Made by a program: the position numbers and the translations under genes
Assembly (NCBI RefSeq): GCF_964340395.1
Contig: NC_135557.1
Span: 6,161,716 to 6,225,715 of the forward strand
Source: Glandiceps talaboti
Taxonomy: Eukaryota > Hemichordata > Enteropneusta > Spengelidae
Direction of reading: 5' to 3'
Length of the DNA: 64,000 nucleotides
Notes under the pieces: model-generated
The model's input: the letters and a program-made list of their open reading frames with translations, nothing else
The model's database searches: none
What the model was told of the DNA's origin: nothing
Part shown: piece by piece, positions 49,800 through 63,756 of the stretch
Numbering within the stretch: position 1 is the first letter of the stretch
Layout of the letters: every line of letters starts with the position of its first letter

Positions 49800-50760
49800 C
49801 ACAGGTTTTGTATTTGTTAACCTTATATCATGCTGATAATATACATTCAGACGCTTGTTTGGCCAGCTTCTACTATGATGTTTGTCATGATTGGTAAGAT
49901 TTGGTGAATCTGTTTTGAAATTCATAATACCCCATACACACAACCCAAGTTGAATGAGTTCAAACCAAAATGTTGGTTGTATACATTGGTCATTTTACGT
50001 CATACCCTGGACATTCTGTCTTATACCAAGGTCAATTCTCATTCATACCCTGGTCATTTTCCGTCACTTCATACAAGTAATCGGAGCCACGTCAAACGCT
50101 CCGGTCAAACACACGCTGTCTGTTACATGTGTGTATCTGTAAACTCGTATTCTCCAAAAACACCTTGGTTGTTATTAAATGTAACTCACAGGCTAGTCGA
50201 CCGAAAGTGTATTTTATGATCGTGTAATTAACCAACCAATTTTTAGATATATGTTTCATACAGGGAAGGCGTGGAATATTCGGCCTGAAAGCTGTATATT
50301 GCGGCGTTACCCTTGACATGCCATACTCGCGTCCATGTGTTTATCACGCGATGAATGTGTTACCGATGATAACATATTACTTTTTTCATATTCGCTAAGT
50401 TTTGATGTTTTGCCGTTATGACAAACGTTGCAGTTCGCATGTGAAATGTTCAAGACAGACATCTCATTAATCACACGGTAGTAAAACATTTTTTAATATT
50501 TCGTTATTTGTGTTGCTCGAATTCATTTCTGTTAGTGATTGATTTTGTTACTGTGTGTACAAAGCTAATCATAAGAGACATGTGTAAGAAATAATAATTG
50601 TACCCCCGATTCACTTTGACGACGAACACTTTTCGAAATCTGTTTTCTTATCACAATCATTTCAGTGATGCTGTTTTACATCTCAACGGTCGCCTATAAG
50701 CAGAAAGAATACTAATGATGATTTATCTAAGGAGAACATTTCAGTTTTAATAAAAATATG
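49800..50760. other. Receptor upstream region, no gene seen
   Basis: Probable promoter side of the receptor. Contains an imperfect tandem repeat with CATACCCTGG-TCATTTT units (49975-50065). No TATA box or CpG island could be asserted. Confidence 0.4.
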
Positions 50761-50780
50761 TATTGAAGTATATAGAGTGC

Positions 50781-50930
<150 letters not shown>

Positions 50931-51179
50931 AACACTGGTGGAAAAGAATTACGTTAACCTTAGAGGTGTCCCCTCTATTTGTTACACATATATTCCGTCT
51001 GCAATTTTGAGGAATTTTGCTTCAGGGATATCTTTTGCCATAGAAGACATGTCATGTTTATGTGTGACTAATTCGATCACAACGGTTAACTTTAATTGGC
51101 AGGGCAATCGATTTATTGGGTATATTAAAGGAGCGAGATCAATCTTTCAATGTGGGATTAAATATTAAATTCGTTTAGT

Positions 51180-51523
51180 TAGGCCCATTCTCTCCTTCTC
51201 CAAGCCTTTCTGACAACACTTGCCAAAATTGAGAAATGTTTCTGACAGCACAATCAATTTCATGTCAGTATAATGTAGTAATATATAGTCAGAGCTATGA
51301 GTACAGAGCCGGTATGTAGTGGTGAAGAATTGTTTTTATTGACACTTTAATGTATTTTAATACCATGCATTTACTATAGCGAAAATTCTTCAGTTTCTCA
51401 ATTTGACATATTTAAATAAACAAAAGAAGAAGAATGTGTATGTAGGGGTACAAAACAGATTCCATTACAAGTAAAATCATTTTTTTTAGGACGAGAACTA
51501 AGGTACCACATAACCCCCCCCCC

Positions 51524-51566
<43 letters not shown>

Positions 51567-52820
51567 AACAACAAAAAACTAATAATTTGGCTGTAGTATC
51601 CTACGTTGAACTATTGATCGATATTGTTCAAAACACTAAATAAGCTCACTTTGTTGAATCTCAAGCTCATCAGATGACTTGGGGATCACTAAATGTCAAA
51701 TTCTACAAGGGTTCCTAACATTAAAATCAAAATTAAACTGTTACAGATCGTTTGAGCTGCGACTCATTTCCAATGTTAACAAGACTGTATCATTTGAACA
51801 TTTGAAATCTGCGTAGTTGAAGCCGAAATTATCGATGCAAAATATCGCATGTCTCGCGGATAGTGTGGCCTAATGCTTCCGCCGAAAGGATACAATTTGT
51901 GATTTGTCGACCCTTCGACAAAACTTTTCAATAAATGTTAAAATCCAAAGTGTCATCAGCTACAGCAGCTGTTTATAGGTATTACTAGTTATTTTGAATA
52001 TATTTGTACAGTCTCAGGTTTTTATCTACAATAGCATCAAATTTACGTGGTTTCCGAGGAAATTTTTGGAAAAAAAAGCTGAGGACGGGGGGTTAAATTT
52101 TACCCAAAAATGCTACCCACACTCATCAGACGGCAAACAAAGAATTTAATAGATGGCACATAATTCAATAAAACTTATATTATTGGTCAAAATGTTATTT
52201 TAGGACGTGCAAATGCCAATTTTTGTTTTAAATTAAAACAATCACGCGAGGAATGGTCACTTTGTTCTATAGTACGTAATATAAATTTGTTGGCGAAAAT
52301 ATAAGAGGAGATTATTATTAATATGGTTATTTTGAGCAAATTCTGAATCTAGGTATTCAATGCAGTTAAGGTCGGATCATTGTTGTCTTTGTAATGTGTT
52401 CTTAGTAACTGGGGTATACATTTTTCAAGCAGACAACTAACAATATACAAAGTGAAAATTGTTAAAATGCCAAATTAGGCATTCCATGAGTTAACTTGAG
52501 ATATATTGTCTGTCTACATTTAGTAGAGTAACAGGTTGAAATCATGGGACATAAAATTCAATTTCATTGGATTTAACTTTGTACCATGATACTATTTGTA
52601 CAGCTAAACATATATATGTTTACTCATTTGTGATTCAATACTGTTCAGCGTGTATGACATTATAAGTAAGTCGTTCTATCTAACAAAAAAAGTTCAACAT
52701 ATTTTAGATTCAGCTGTAAATGTTTATAATGATGCTTTTTGTTCAATTGCATCAACATTTAACCCACCAAAATCTATCTAGGGTCGTATTTATTTGTTTC
52801 AACTATAAATAACTCCCCTA
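51180..52820. other. Gene-free stretch
   Basis: AT-rich, with a poly-A run of about 45 bases after poly-C (51513-51563), possibly a retroposed tail. Nothing coding recognised. Confidence 0.45.
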
Positions 52821-53373
52821 AATAAGTCACCGATAACACAATATTCTTGAATTATTTATTAAACATATCATTTCTGACAAATGTATCAAAAAACCCTTTT
52901 TAAATGAACATATATCATCAATGGTACTGAACAGGTCTGTATAACAATCTAACTCAACATATGCACACCGAATATTATCGCAACCCGACACCAGTTTCAG
53001 AGAAGTTGGCAATCCAAAAAAAGGTGACGAATATGGCTGACGGTACGGCAACGGATATTCCGCCGTACTAAAGCTCCATTTTGGCTCTCACTGACAGCGG
53101 AGTTAAAGAAAAAGAGTTGTAGTAGATTGTGCTATTAGACTAGTCTTTTTTTAATTCATACAAACATTCTAGACCTAACTGTCTAGAATATAACCCCCAA
53201 CTATGTGATTTATCAAGAAGTACCGGAGTAAACTCATCACGAATGTAATGTTACAGTACATTTCCATATTATAGCTACTACATTTACAAAACAGAGCCAG
53301 TCAAAATAGATAAATCCCAAAATCATGCTATCTGCATTACGTATATGAAATATATTCTTAACAAATAACTTAC

Positions 53374-53467
53374 ATCTTGCTTGATGGAATTCTGGCGGAA
53401 ATGGCTTACAGTCCATGCGAATATGAAAACTAAACTTAAAGTTATGGAAATCGACTTCAGATGACAC
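53374..53467 (-). other. Possible small exon, copy 1 (CKPFPPEFHQAR)
   Basis: The minus-strand ORF ends at a GTAAGTTATTTGTTAAGA donor with DCKPFPPEFHQAR just before it. A second, related block ending in the same donor lies at 53847. Too short to identify a family. Confidence 0.3.
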
Positions 53468-53846
53468 AGACTGACCTATCAGTTATAACTATAGCATTTT
53501 ATCATTTTGATGAGTTAGAGAAATCAGTATCTTGCTTTTCATTTTATAACACTATAAATATTTTTTGAAAGGAGGGAATATTTGCCTGCTAAGGTAGTAA
53601 ACGTAGTAGCTGTTAACTAAATATTCTTTAAACTTGGTTTCTTGCCCACGTAGATTTCATGGACCTTTACACCGAAATATTGGCCAAAATGCCTCAAACA
53701 AACAAGCAACACACAAACAAGCAAACACACAAATTTAACACGCGAACACAACTGGATTTCAAGTTTCGAGACTACATTCACAATTATGTATATTGATAAG
53801 GACGGAGTTCGAAATAATTAAAATATTTTCTTAACAAATAACTTAC

Positions 53847-53905
53847 ATTTTGCTTGATTGAATTGTGGTGGACACTGCTGACAGCTCTATCTTCCCTCGC
53901 TGTAT
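53847..53905 (-). other. Possible small exon, copy 2 (CQQCPPQFNQAK)
   Basis: On the minus strand an acceptor-like TATACAG precedes a short frame with CQQCPPQFNQAK, ending at GTAAGTTATTTGTTAAGA. It is 473 bases from the related block at 53374. Both may belong to an unrecognised Cys-containing gene. Confidence 0.3.
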
Positions 53906-53999
53906 AGAATACTACCGATAAGCTGTGATTCATGCACTGCATCAGCCACAAACCGAATGATGACAAAGTGTCTAAAGCAGAGCGACTTTATGGAGTGTT

Positions 54000-55600
54000 G
54001 CGATAGTCACATGATGACAACATTATTCCAATGGCAGGGCTTAATGCTCGACTGACAAATCACGAACAAGCTTCAACAAACATTCTCTGTCCTTGGAAAA
54101 TGAAAGAGCTGGTCTGATTCGTCCTTTAATGCAAGGACAAAATGATTGACATGAGTCACATCAAGACACAATATAATATTACAAATCAGAGTATTGTTAT
54201 GTAAATTACATTAATTTGAACAAGTATCAAGATTAAAGTCGGAAATGGTCTATGTACGAGTACGTAGCACATCTGATTGATTACACAGGGAGATGTGTTA
54301 AAACATTAGGTGTGCCAGTACATAACGAAATACGTATGATATCAAATTGGAAACCAGACATTATATATATTGTAAGCTTAAACACAGAATACTCCCTTGA
54401 GCGCTGGAGCAAGGAAAGTGATAATCGCTAGACACAGACCATGTCCACCAATGCTTAAGTGTTTGGTACATATCACTTTCATTGTGTGTCAATGAGTATT
54501 TTGAACAGTTATGGACTTGATATACGTTGTTTCGAGTTAGTGTTTTTCAACTTCGAAAATATAAACTTCTTTTATTAATCGAATATAAAGAATGTGTACC
54601 CCTTTCCCTATCTATATGACCACTTTAATACAACGAGATTTACCAAACCTTAATCGATACATGTGTCTCGATTCCGTCTATCAATGAAGAATTGGCAATT
54701 ACTAAGAAACGGAATACTCATACCCATCTAGACATGGCAGCAGTCAACTCAAAAACTCGATGATGTCATTGAATTACCCATGCCAATCATGTTCTTAAGG
54801 CCACTGAAGATTTTCACATATATGTGTTATTGACAACGTATGTTGAATTTGTACTAGCCATTAATATACACAGTAATCTTATACGACTAAATGTATTCAT
54901 CATAGAAGCAATAACATTCAGAAAAAGTTCTCTTATTCTATCGAAAGTGGAAGGCGAGAAACTTGTGTATGAACAATAATCTTAGTTTTATACAAAACCT
55001 AATTTAATATTCTTCAATATAACCACATGTCAGCAAACTAAATATGGAAATGTGTATAAAGTTTCTTAAATAATAAAAAATATGAAATCATAGTTTATAT
55101 ATTTTACAAAAAATCATGACTCAATATGTTAAATTAGCATTCAGATATCTAAACTAAACATTGCAGACATCTTGGATAATATCATCTCGTAATGCATGGA
55201 GTGAGTATAGTGAAAGTAAAAGCTCGTTTGGTTTTCTATAACTTGCTACTTTTTGGGCGAGTTCCAACTAGAAGAAACATCATTGTGATAAGGTTAACGA
55301 GTGTTACATTCTTCAAAATATTGGGTGTTTTTAGCACTATAAATGAGACTATACCTTTCTTGGTATTCTTCAATGTTCTCATAGACTTGTTAGTTTTAGG
55401 ACTTTTTAAATACATGACAAAGCATTTTGTGAGTAGCCGTTTAAGATTTAAAACAAATATTGTACCTCCTTATCAAATGTTTTCAGTAGTTTAGTTTGTT
55501 TTAGTGATTTGAACAATTGTGATCGAATCAACGAATTAATTCTTGTTGATGCTAGTAGACACATATCAATGAAATGAGATATTTCACCGTTACGTTGATT
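54000..55600. other. Gene-free stretch
   Basis: AT-rich sequence. One 100-codon hydrophobic ORF at 55192-55494 has no splice or family support and is probably chance. Confidence 0.4.
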
Positions 55601-55614
55601 TTCATTCTGTTCTT

Positions 55615-56040
55615 ACAGTTCCCCTGTGTGTTCACACTTTAGCCTTTGTACACATCTGAAGTAGAACTTAGAGTTTAAGAAAGGAAGCAAAGTGAGACAC
55701 TCATAAAGTACTTGTCAATACAATGACAGATCCAAGTCATTCAAAGTTACATTTCCTCGTCTCGTGAATGTCTCGATAGGTAATCAAACTAAATAAACAG
55801 GTATAGATTTATTATTGTGTCACCTTAAAACGGCTACTTAAGGAACTGTTATTTGTAACTCGGAGTTATGTATTTTGAAGAGACAATGTGGTTTGAGTAC
55901 TTGAGGTAGGAAGTTTTTGAGTCGACATAACAAATCAAGGAAGCATCCTAAGAGCTCTTTGTATTGTGGAAGGAAGGATATCAAACACAGGCAAGGATTT
56001 TGAGAAATTTAGTGTGAGAAAACATGAATAGTTGAAACTG
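55615..56040. repeat. Dispersed repeat leading into (GA)n, copy 2
   Basis: Matches 43790-44100 in the same orientation (GAAAGGAAGCAAAGTGAGAC, then CATAAAGTACTTGTC), and again runs into a (GA)n array. Confidence 0.55.
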
Positions 56041-56066
56041 TAATCATAGTGGGGAAAGAGAAAGAG

Positions 56067-56702
<636 letters not shown>

Positions 56703-56704
56703 GA

Positions 56705-56884
56705 ACAACATAGATTGGAAGTTAATGCTGGTTCATTTCCATGCGATCGTACTCGATGTGGTACATGTCGTTTCATTATTAATACTAATAATGTTCTTTT
56801 GGCTCTAAGAACAGTGTGCCTGTTACGAGTAGATTTACTTGTATTAGTATGAATGTAATGTATTGCATTACATGCCAGAAATGT

Positions 56885-56956
<72 letters not shown>

Positions 56957-57420
56957 CGCCTGTACGTCGTCTTGGTGATCGTTTTTAGAACATCTCCGTC
57001 TGACCAGACATAAGAATCGTAACTATCCCGTATCTACGTATTCTATTACCAACGATCACAGTGTATCAGATATGTCCATTTCAGGAATTGTTAATGTTTC
57101 TGGCGATGAGAAACTATTGAGGTTAAAGGAAAAGGAACTCATTTCCGTCTAGGAACGCTGGAACCCCTTGGAATCAATAGATTATTCACCTCATTCCCAG
57201 TCTAATCACGCTTATTTTATATTTCAGGCGTGTTCTATTTGGTTCTATTTGGTGCTTGCGAATATTAGAACTTTTCACACGTATAACGTTAATCATGCGC
57301 GGTTGTCGTTCTGTTCCATAAAATTCAGATATATTCAGGTGTTTACCTAACATGTATTGCCTTAAATACCTTGAAAAAGGATTTCTATTCGAAACGTCGG
57401 ATTACATCTATTTATTCGGA
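56705..57420 (+). mobile_element. Penelope-like retroelement 3' remnant with GIY-YIG domain
   Basis: The forward strand reads [16 protein letters not shown], then [20 protein letters not shown], the Cys motifs that precede the GIY-YIG endonuclease in Penelope-like elements. After a (TA)n insertion (56889-56953) it resumes with RRLGDRF and LEHLRLTRHKNRN in shifted frames, then DEKLLRLKEKELI. It ends with a TATTCGAAACGTCGGATTAC motif (57387-57406) like the 3' end of other members. Stops, frameshifts and the microsatellite make it inactive. Confidence 0.75.
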
Positions 57421-57450
57421 CTGTCTCACAAGTTTCTTATGCATTTCTTT

Positions 57451-57617
57451 CTACATACATACATACATACATACATACATACATACGTACGTACGTACGT
57501 GCGTGCATGCATGCATGCATGCATGCATGCTTGCATGCGCGCGCACGCACGCACGCACGCACGCACATACATACATACATACATACATACATACACACAT
57601 ACATACATACATACATA
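57451..57617. repeat. (ATAC)n-(GCAT)n-(GCAC)n microsatellite
   Basis: Follows the Penelope-like 3' end directly and may have grown from its terminal repeat. Confidence 0.9.
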
Positions 57618-58140
57618 TCCACCCTTCCCCACCACACACACGTCACATTAAACTATCAGCCCAGCCCAGCCCACCCCTACCACCACTGTATTTGTAAATG
57701 CCATTTGTCCAATTGGCTGACTACTTTATTTCAACTGCAGTTTTGAGTCCAAAATTGCAACTGTACATATTGTGCATGTATACTGATCATCACAGTCAAA
57801 GCGTAAGATCACAAACACATTTACAAATTGTAGTTTCAGTTCAAGTTTTTGATATCATCAAAACAACGGTCTAATATTGTTGTAGGTTTATCATCTAGTC
57901 TATGGTAGTTTGTGTTGCTTCCTTTCATCGTCTGGCGCCCCCCCCCACATCACACCCCCACCCGCCCCCACATCCCATCCCAACCCAACCCAATGTCCAT
58001 AAGAAAATGTCGTTGTTTTCTTGCAATTAATGGCGTTACACCAAGAAAAAATAATGCAACGTATATCGTTCTTGAATATATCCCCCATTCTTCTGAAGTA
58101 TTCTTTTATGTACTCATTTTGTTCATGGTGGGGTTTAAAT

Positions 58141-59791
58141 TCACAGAGGTTTATATCCCCTGTACCTATCCAATCTCCGCTTCTCCACTATGAGTAGTGC
58201 GCCCCCTATCAAGGCAATGGGTAGAGACACCCAGGCGGCAATAACAGCAATACCAATTTTATAGCCATGGTCTGCGTCTTTCATACCTGATGCTGTAACT
58301 GCAGTGTACAGTATAGTCGCTATCAAAACAGGTACGGCTGTAGACAAAAATAAATATGAAGAAAAATAACACAGTAAACGATTATTATCCAAAGTTGTCT
58401 TCAGATTGTTTTTACTATAAATAAGAAAATAATTATATTTAATCACTATTTTCTATATTTCTGCTTATTAACTTGCATTATTTACTTTTTTCAACTTGTT
58501 GAATAATGCCTCGTAGCAGGTATAGTTCTGATAAGAAATTATAGTTTATTATTCAACACACATTTTCTTTCCGTTGAGACGCTACCTCAGTCTGTACAAG
58601 CTGAGTTGGTAAGCTTTTCACTCAAGTGAAAATGTTTCCATAAAATCTCAGTTAATTAACCAGTATAATGTCAATGAATATCTTCTATATTACAATTGTC
58701 TTTTGGCATTGATAGAACAATTAGTTCAGGGATCTTTTTATACGTATAATAAATTACGTCATCGGATATTTTATAAGTTATATCTTAATACCAGGTTTGA
58801 GTTCAGGCAATTGAAAGTGGCGGTTAAAAGGGGGAAGGCTGAGTTTAGACGGTTTTTGGTCGCAATTTTGTTGCCTACGAAGTGTTAAATATTGTATTCA
58901 ACCTACTGAAGCACACTCATTCATTACTTGATACTGGTATAACTCAATCCTGGTATTTGGATATAATATATGAAAGAGTTGATGACATAATTGTTGGTAC
59001 GTATCAACAAATCTGAGGAAATCCCTGTCATTACATGAACAACGCATGAGTTGGATGGTTGGTAAAAAGTGACACGTCACGGCTACATGAATCGTTGTAA
59101 ACACAATACTTGATTAGTATAGCTATAGTTTTATGTAATGTAAAGTAGTTTGTATTACTCACCAAAATAAAAAAAAAACATCTAAAAAACAGCCCCTTTA
59201 AGTATGCTTTAATAAGTAGAATATGAGTGACTTTTAAATATGAAAAACATAAATTATATCCAAAAATATGTAAACTCAGTTTGTTTCCCTTTAAATTATT
59301 TTCATGAAGAACATTTAGTCTGTATGACTATCATTATTTGAAACAAGACACATATTTGTCAAATCATCCATTAAACCTCGGTGGCCTTTTTATGTAGTGA
59401 TGTACTTACTTGAAATCATAATAACTATTCCTGCTATCTTCAACTTTGTGCTTAGTACCTTGACGATATGGGCTACTATTAAAGTCCATAGAGTGGCCAA
59501 TATCATAGCACAGCTTATCAGTATAAAGGCTCTAGCGAAATGTAGGTATGCTGGGGAAAAAACAAAACAATATCAATGTAACTGAATTATCTGTGTCGTT
59601 ACCAGGGGTAACAGCGATTTGATAAATTAACATTCAATGTATTATAATAGAGAATAGCGTTTGCATTAACCTTTAGACAAATTATCGATGAGTTTCGTCG
59701 AGAGAGAGAGGGAGAGATAGAGAAAAGTGTGTGTGTGTATGTGTGTGTGTGACAGAGACATACAGACAGACAGACAGCCAGACAGACAGCC

Positions 59792-59840
<49 letters not shown>

Positions 59841-59897
59841 TGAGTACTTAGGTATATTTGATTACCTATTCACATATATTCATATTCATATATATAT

Positions 59898-59959
<62 letters not shown>

Positions 59960-60723
59960 TAATATACTCAATAACCCATGACCTCTATAATAGTATTGTC
60001 CAATGTCACGTGATAACAAATTATTACTAACTATTATGTCTTATCAGTTTATGGTAATTGTAACTTTCATGAGTGTGGAGACGTTGTCATTCATATATTT
60101 CAGTTAAGGTATTTTAAGGTATTGATGGTTATTTTTATAAGCCCCTCATTAGGTTGAATATGCATAAAAATGATTAGTTTTTGTCTTCTGTTTGTGCTTG
60201 TCGCCAGTGCAGTTCTCTGATTTTCTGTTATTTATATCCCTGAACTGCAGAGATGACTTTTGCTAGACCTCGGATGTTCCATTTTCTATAGCAATGTTCG
60301 TTTGTGTGTCGTTTTGTATACTCAAGAATATCCAAGGTCTAGGAGCTAGACTAGCGTGTTAGTAGTCCACCCAATAACCTCTGACCTACATTAAATACAT
60401 GACGCAGCGTAAATTGATATCATTGGTGCAGTGCTTTTGAAAACTGATTATTACATTTCAAATTAAAAATGAAAATGTTGCATACCTGGAACCCCAAACA
60501 GGAGTATATCGTGACAGTCAGTCTCCGGACCAATCCCATCTTCAGTTAATAAGACGGTACAGTTTTGCCATAGACCGGCGTGTGAATCGTCCCCTGGTAC
60601 CGTGTACCAGTATGTACTCACCGTGCTGTAGATGTAAAGTACTGCAGCAGTAAGTGATACGATGAAGCCACTTAGCCACATGTACGACCGCTCAGTATCA
60701 ATCTCATTAGCAGTACTCAACAT
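58141..60723 (-). CDS. Claudin-like (PMP22/claudin superfamily) four-TM protein, 191 aa
   Basis: Three exons, all phase 1 joins: 60486-60723, 59410-59550 and 58141-58337. The ATG at 60723 gives a short cytoplasmic N-terminus and TM1 (LSGFIVSLTAAVLYIY). The first extracellular loop has the superfamily signature: W in STYWYT, GLWQNC, and a second Cys (ETDC). Exon 2 begins AYLHFARAF, the usual RA at the start of TM2, and carries TM2 and the start of TM3. Exon 3 finishes TM3, then has a loop and TM4 (VSLPIALIGGALLIV), and ends RRLDRYRGYKPL. Length is near the lower end of the family. Claudin-type proteins act at cell junctions or as membrane adaptors; which applies here cannot be told. There is no obvious PDZ-binding end. 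It is divergent from a related gene at 62977. Confidence 0.85.
58700..59060. repeat. Imperfect inverted repeat in claudin-like intron 2
   Basis: 58755-58800 (ACGTCATCGG...ATACCAGGTTTGAGTT) pairs loosely with the reverse complement of 58935-58995 (ATACCAGGATTGAGTT). Probably two inverted copies of a dispersed repeat. Confidence 0.35.
59700..59960. repeat. (GA)n, (TG)n and (GACA)n arrays
   Basis: GA and GT runs, then GACA (59755-59840), then TG (59890-59942). All in intron 1 of the claudin-like gene. Confidence 0.95.
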
Positions 60724-61387
60724 CTTATAAGCCTCAAGTCAGTTAGTATACGTGGACGAGTGAAAAATCAAGCTAAGTTTCCATCGAACGGTGTGTGGTG
60801 GGTATCGCTGTGGAGGTTGATTGAGGTCATGCCAAGGCTGACGTTACAATAGTTGGACCTTGTACATCTCGGGCTACTTTTTTTTGACAACGAGATAACA
60901 GTGACTTTATTTTCTCTTTGTTTCTCAGCGTAAGTAACCGTATAAATCGTGACTCGGTCGGACGATAAAAAGTAACATCTAACAAACAAACAAATCAAAG
61001 TAAAATTAAGCTGAAGTGTACATGTGTGTACAAATGTTTGCTATGCTTACTTTATGACTCTAGATATCAATTGAAGTCTGATGTACGTCGACAATCTTAA
61101 ACTATATTTGTGTACAGGTCGCCAATTTTGTGTATAATGGAGAGTTTTGTTCATATGCACCATATAGAGGTGCATCGGGTTAGCTTTTTGGGTTAAATTA
61201 CTGTTATCATGATGTTTGTTTTTTTTCTGTATTTTTTTATTACGCCATAGATAGCGTTCTTTGATATCATTGAATGTTCATTGGAATCACAAGGACAGTG
61301 TCAACCTTCCTTAAATATCGCAAACTTCATTAGCAACATTTTGCGCCCAGATATGAGCTTAGGGGTACGCGCCGTCTTCTTACATGT

Positions 61388-61390
61388 GGG

Positions 61391-61468
<78 letters not shown>

Positions 61469-61495
61469 TTGTTGTTGTTGTTGTTGTTGTCGTTG
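61388..61495. repeat. (TTG)n-(TGC)n trinucleotide repeat
   Basis: About 105 bases of TTG with a TGC block of about seven units in the middle. Confidence 0.95.
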
Positions 61496-62045
61496 GGGGA
61501 TTTTTTTGGAGAAGATCGATAGATGGCGTCATTTTATTTTCTTAAAAAAGAAAACAAAACAAATGTGGTCAGATGAACGAAAATAGGCCGGCGTCGACGA
61601 GATAGTATTGACTGAAACTTGTTGATCGATGAGTGAGGGCAACCCACCACGGTGCATAATAGTGTATCTTACAGACTGTGTCATGAGAAACAGAAAAATA
61701 AATGAGACGACCTTAAGGGAGGTCAAAGTACTACACTACTAGCTGTCGTTGAAGTATTATGCTTTATCGCTGTGTGTCGTTCCTCTGTCACTTTAAGACG
61801 TATTGTGTCTACATATACTTACATGTATATCTACTTCACTGATATTGTAATCCAAATTCCAATGGCAATTTGTTATAATAAACGTAATACGGCAAATTAT
61901 AGATAGTCAAAAACTAAAAACAGTGTAACCATGCTGTTGTGAAGATAGTGTAACACTAAGGGTATGGTATGTGAGACTGCATTTCAAATTTCAAAGGAAA
62001 AAACTTAGTATCACAGTAGTCACCACGTCAAAGCCCACTAGATGG

Positions 62046-62176
62046 TGATTGATTGATTGATTGATCGATCGATCGATTGATTGATTGATTGGTTGGTTGG
62101 TTGGTTGGTTGGTTGGTTGGTTGGTTGGTTGGTTGGTTGGTTGGTTGGTTGGTTGGTTGGTTGGTTGGTTGGTTGG

Positions 62177-62257
<81 letters not shown>

Positions 62258-62268
62258 CGATTGATTGT
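62046..62268. repeat. (GATT)n-(GGTT)n-(GATT)n microsatellite
   Basis: A GGTT core of about 85 bases bounded by GATT runs. GATC units occur at the left and right ends. Confidence 0.95.
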
Positions 62269-62976
62269 AATAACACTTTCCGTGTATGTCTCTGTTTGCT
62301 ATAAGGAAATAGGCTTGCTATTGTTCCATATTGAGAGCAAAGTACTGAAAGTATGCCTACCTCCACTTGAGTTTGTTTCGTAACGAGGTTTAGACTAAGA
62401 ATGGCCTCGCAAATCATATCTCATATACTATGTTTCGATGGTGTAAGCAGTAAAATTGATTATCCAGCCACAGTCCCTCTGTAAGAAAGACTGTGATTCG
62501 TAATTGACTGGGTAGCAAATACGAGTATGATCGGCAATGATTGGGGTACAGACCACGGTAGTTAGATATTCAATTAGAGTACGACTTATTAATTATGCAT
62601 GTATGTAGTCGGTATGTAGTCAAAGTATGTTAATTTATTCAGAGACCTTTTTTAATTAACTTATCAACCACAAATTCAAATATCAAGTTCACTGTCAAAT
62701 CCCATAAAACCATTCACGCCATAAGATATCTTAGCAATCAGCTACTCATCTTGAACTTCAAGAAACTTCAGTTTATAGCCCATTATTACTCAACATCATA
62801 ACAAAATCTGCTTCGAAGTCCCGTGACTATAGGTTATCTGAGGGCAAGTCGTTAGCTGAACTGTGTCACAAAAGTACAATTGTTACGTGTGTGCAATATC
62901 TAAAAGGCTTTTATGTGTGTAGGCAAGCTTCAGTCCGTATGATGTCACGACCTTTGCCAGCAACATTGGCTCCAAC

Positions 62977-63169
62977 ATGGCGACCATACATGTAGCTATT
63001 GTCGGTACTATCATCTCGTTCATATGCGTAGTGACGTGTTTAGTCAGTATCGCGACAGATTACTGGGTCACATACACCGATGGTTACAAATACACGAACG
63101 AGGGCTTATGGCGGCAATGCAATACACGCATTTCGAATTGTACAGCTCTAGGTATCGATCACATTGCAG
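62977..63169 (+). CDS. Claudin-like gene 2, first exon only
   Basis: ATG in good context (TCCAACATGGCG) opens TM1 (VAIVGTIISFICVVTCLV), then the first-loop signature: W in TDYWVTY, GLWRQC, and a second Cys (SNC). The exon ends at G|GTAGGT in phase 1 after 64 codons, the same phase as exon 1 of the gene at 60723. Later exons are not found in the remaining 830 bases, so the gene runs off the window. Head-to-head with its paralogue, so they may share control sequences. Sequence identity between the two is low outside the signature. Confidence 0.75.
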
Positions 63170-63199
63170 GTAGGTATTCACACCCCCAATTTTCAGTCT

Positions 63200-63755
63200 G
63201 CTGTCCTTTAAAAAAAGTCGTCGCTACATTTTGCGCTTCCCAAAATTAATTTACTCATAGCACTAAGCAAAAATGTTTGATACGGGCATATGGCCAGCAC
63301 AGTGTTGAAACGCATAGTTGATAAACTGTCATTTTGGAAATTTGAGACTGTATGTACAAAGTATGGTGGCCAGTTGTAGCGTGCATATTCACACGGAGGT
63401 CACATAGAGGTGAGAGAGTCCCACTTGTCTCAAAAACACCGTCCTGTATATGTAATTTACGTAATATTGTTTTACTCTTCGATGTATCTCTGTCTGTATA
63501 TCCACGGTACACCTATAGATTTATAGACATCACTATGTACTGTATAATAACTAGCAGTTGCTAAGCAACAAGTCATATACAATGTTTTAATCAAACTCTG
63601 GTCTGAGATTTAGGGGCCAGGTCAATAGTTCAATGTAATATAAACAACTAAAATCTTATACACAGTCCTGAAACCCAATCCCACTCCCACCTCCTTATAA
63701 CTAACTTATCGAAAATTAAATGTTGTTTCAGACCGTAAATCAATTTCAAATCTGT
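63200..63755. other. Start of claudin-like gene 2 intron 1
   Basis: No second exon or repeat recognised up to the minisatellite. Confidence 0.4.
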
Positions 63756-63756
63756 G

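Larger units (their letters stand above)
60780..62960. other. Shared upstream region of two divergent claudin-like genes
   Basis: About 2.2 kb between start codons. Holds a (TTG)n/(TGC)n trinucleotide array (61388-61495) and a (GATT)n-(GGTT)n array (62046-62268). Core promoter elements were not identified. Confidence 0.5.

Noticed and set aside
55192-55494. 100-codon hydrophobic ORF
   Set aside because: AT-rich, no homology recognised, no splice context; probably chance.
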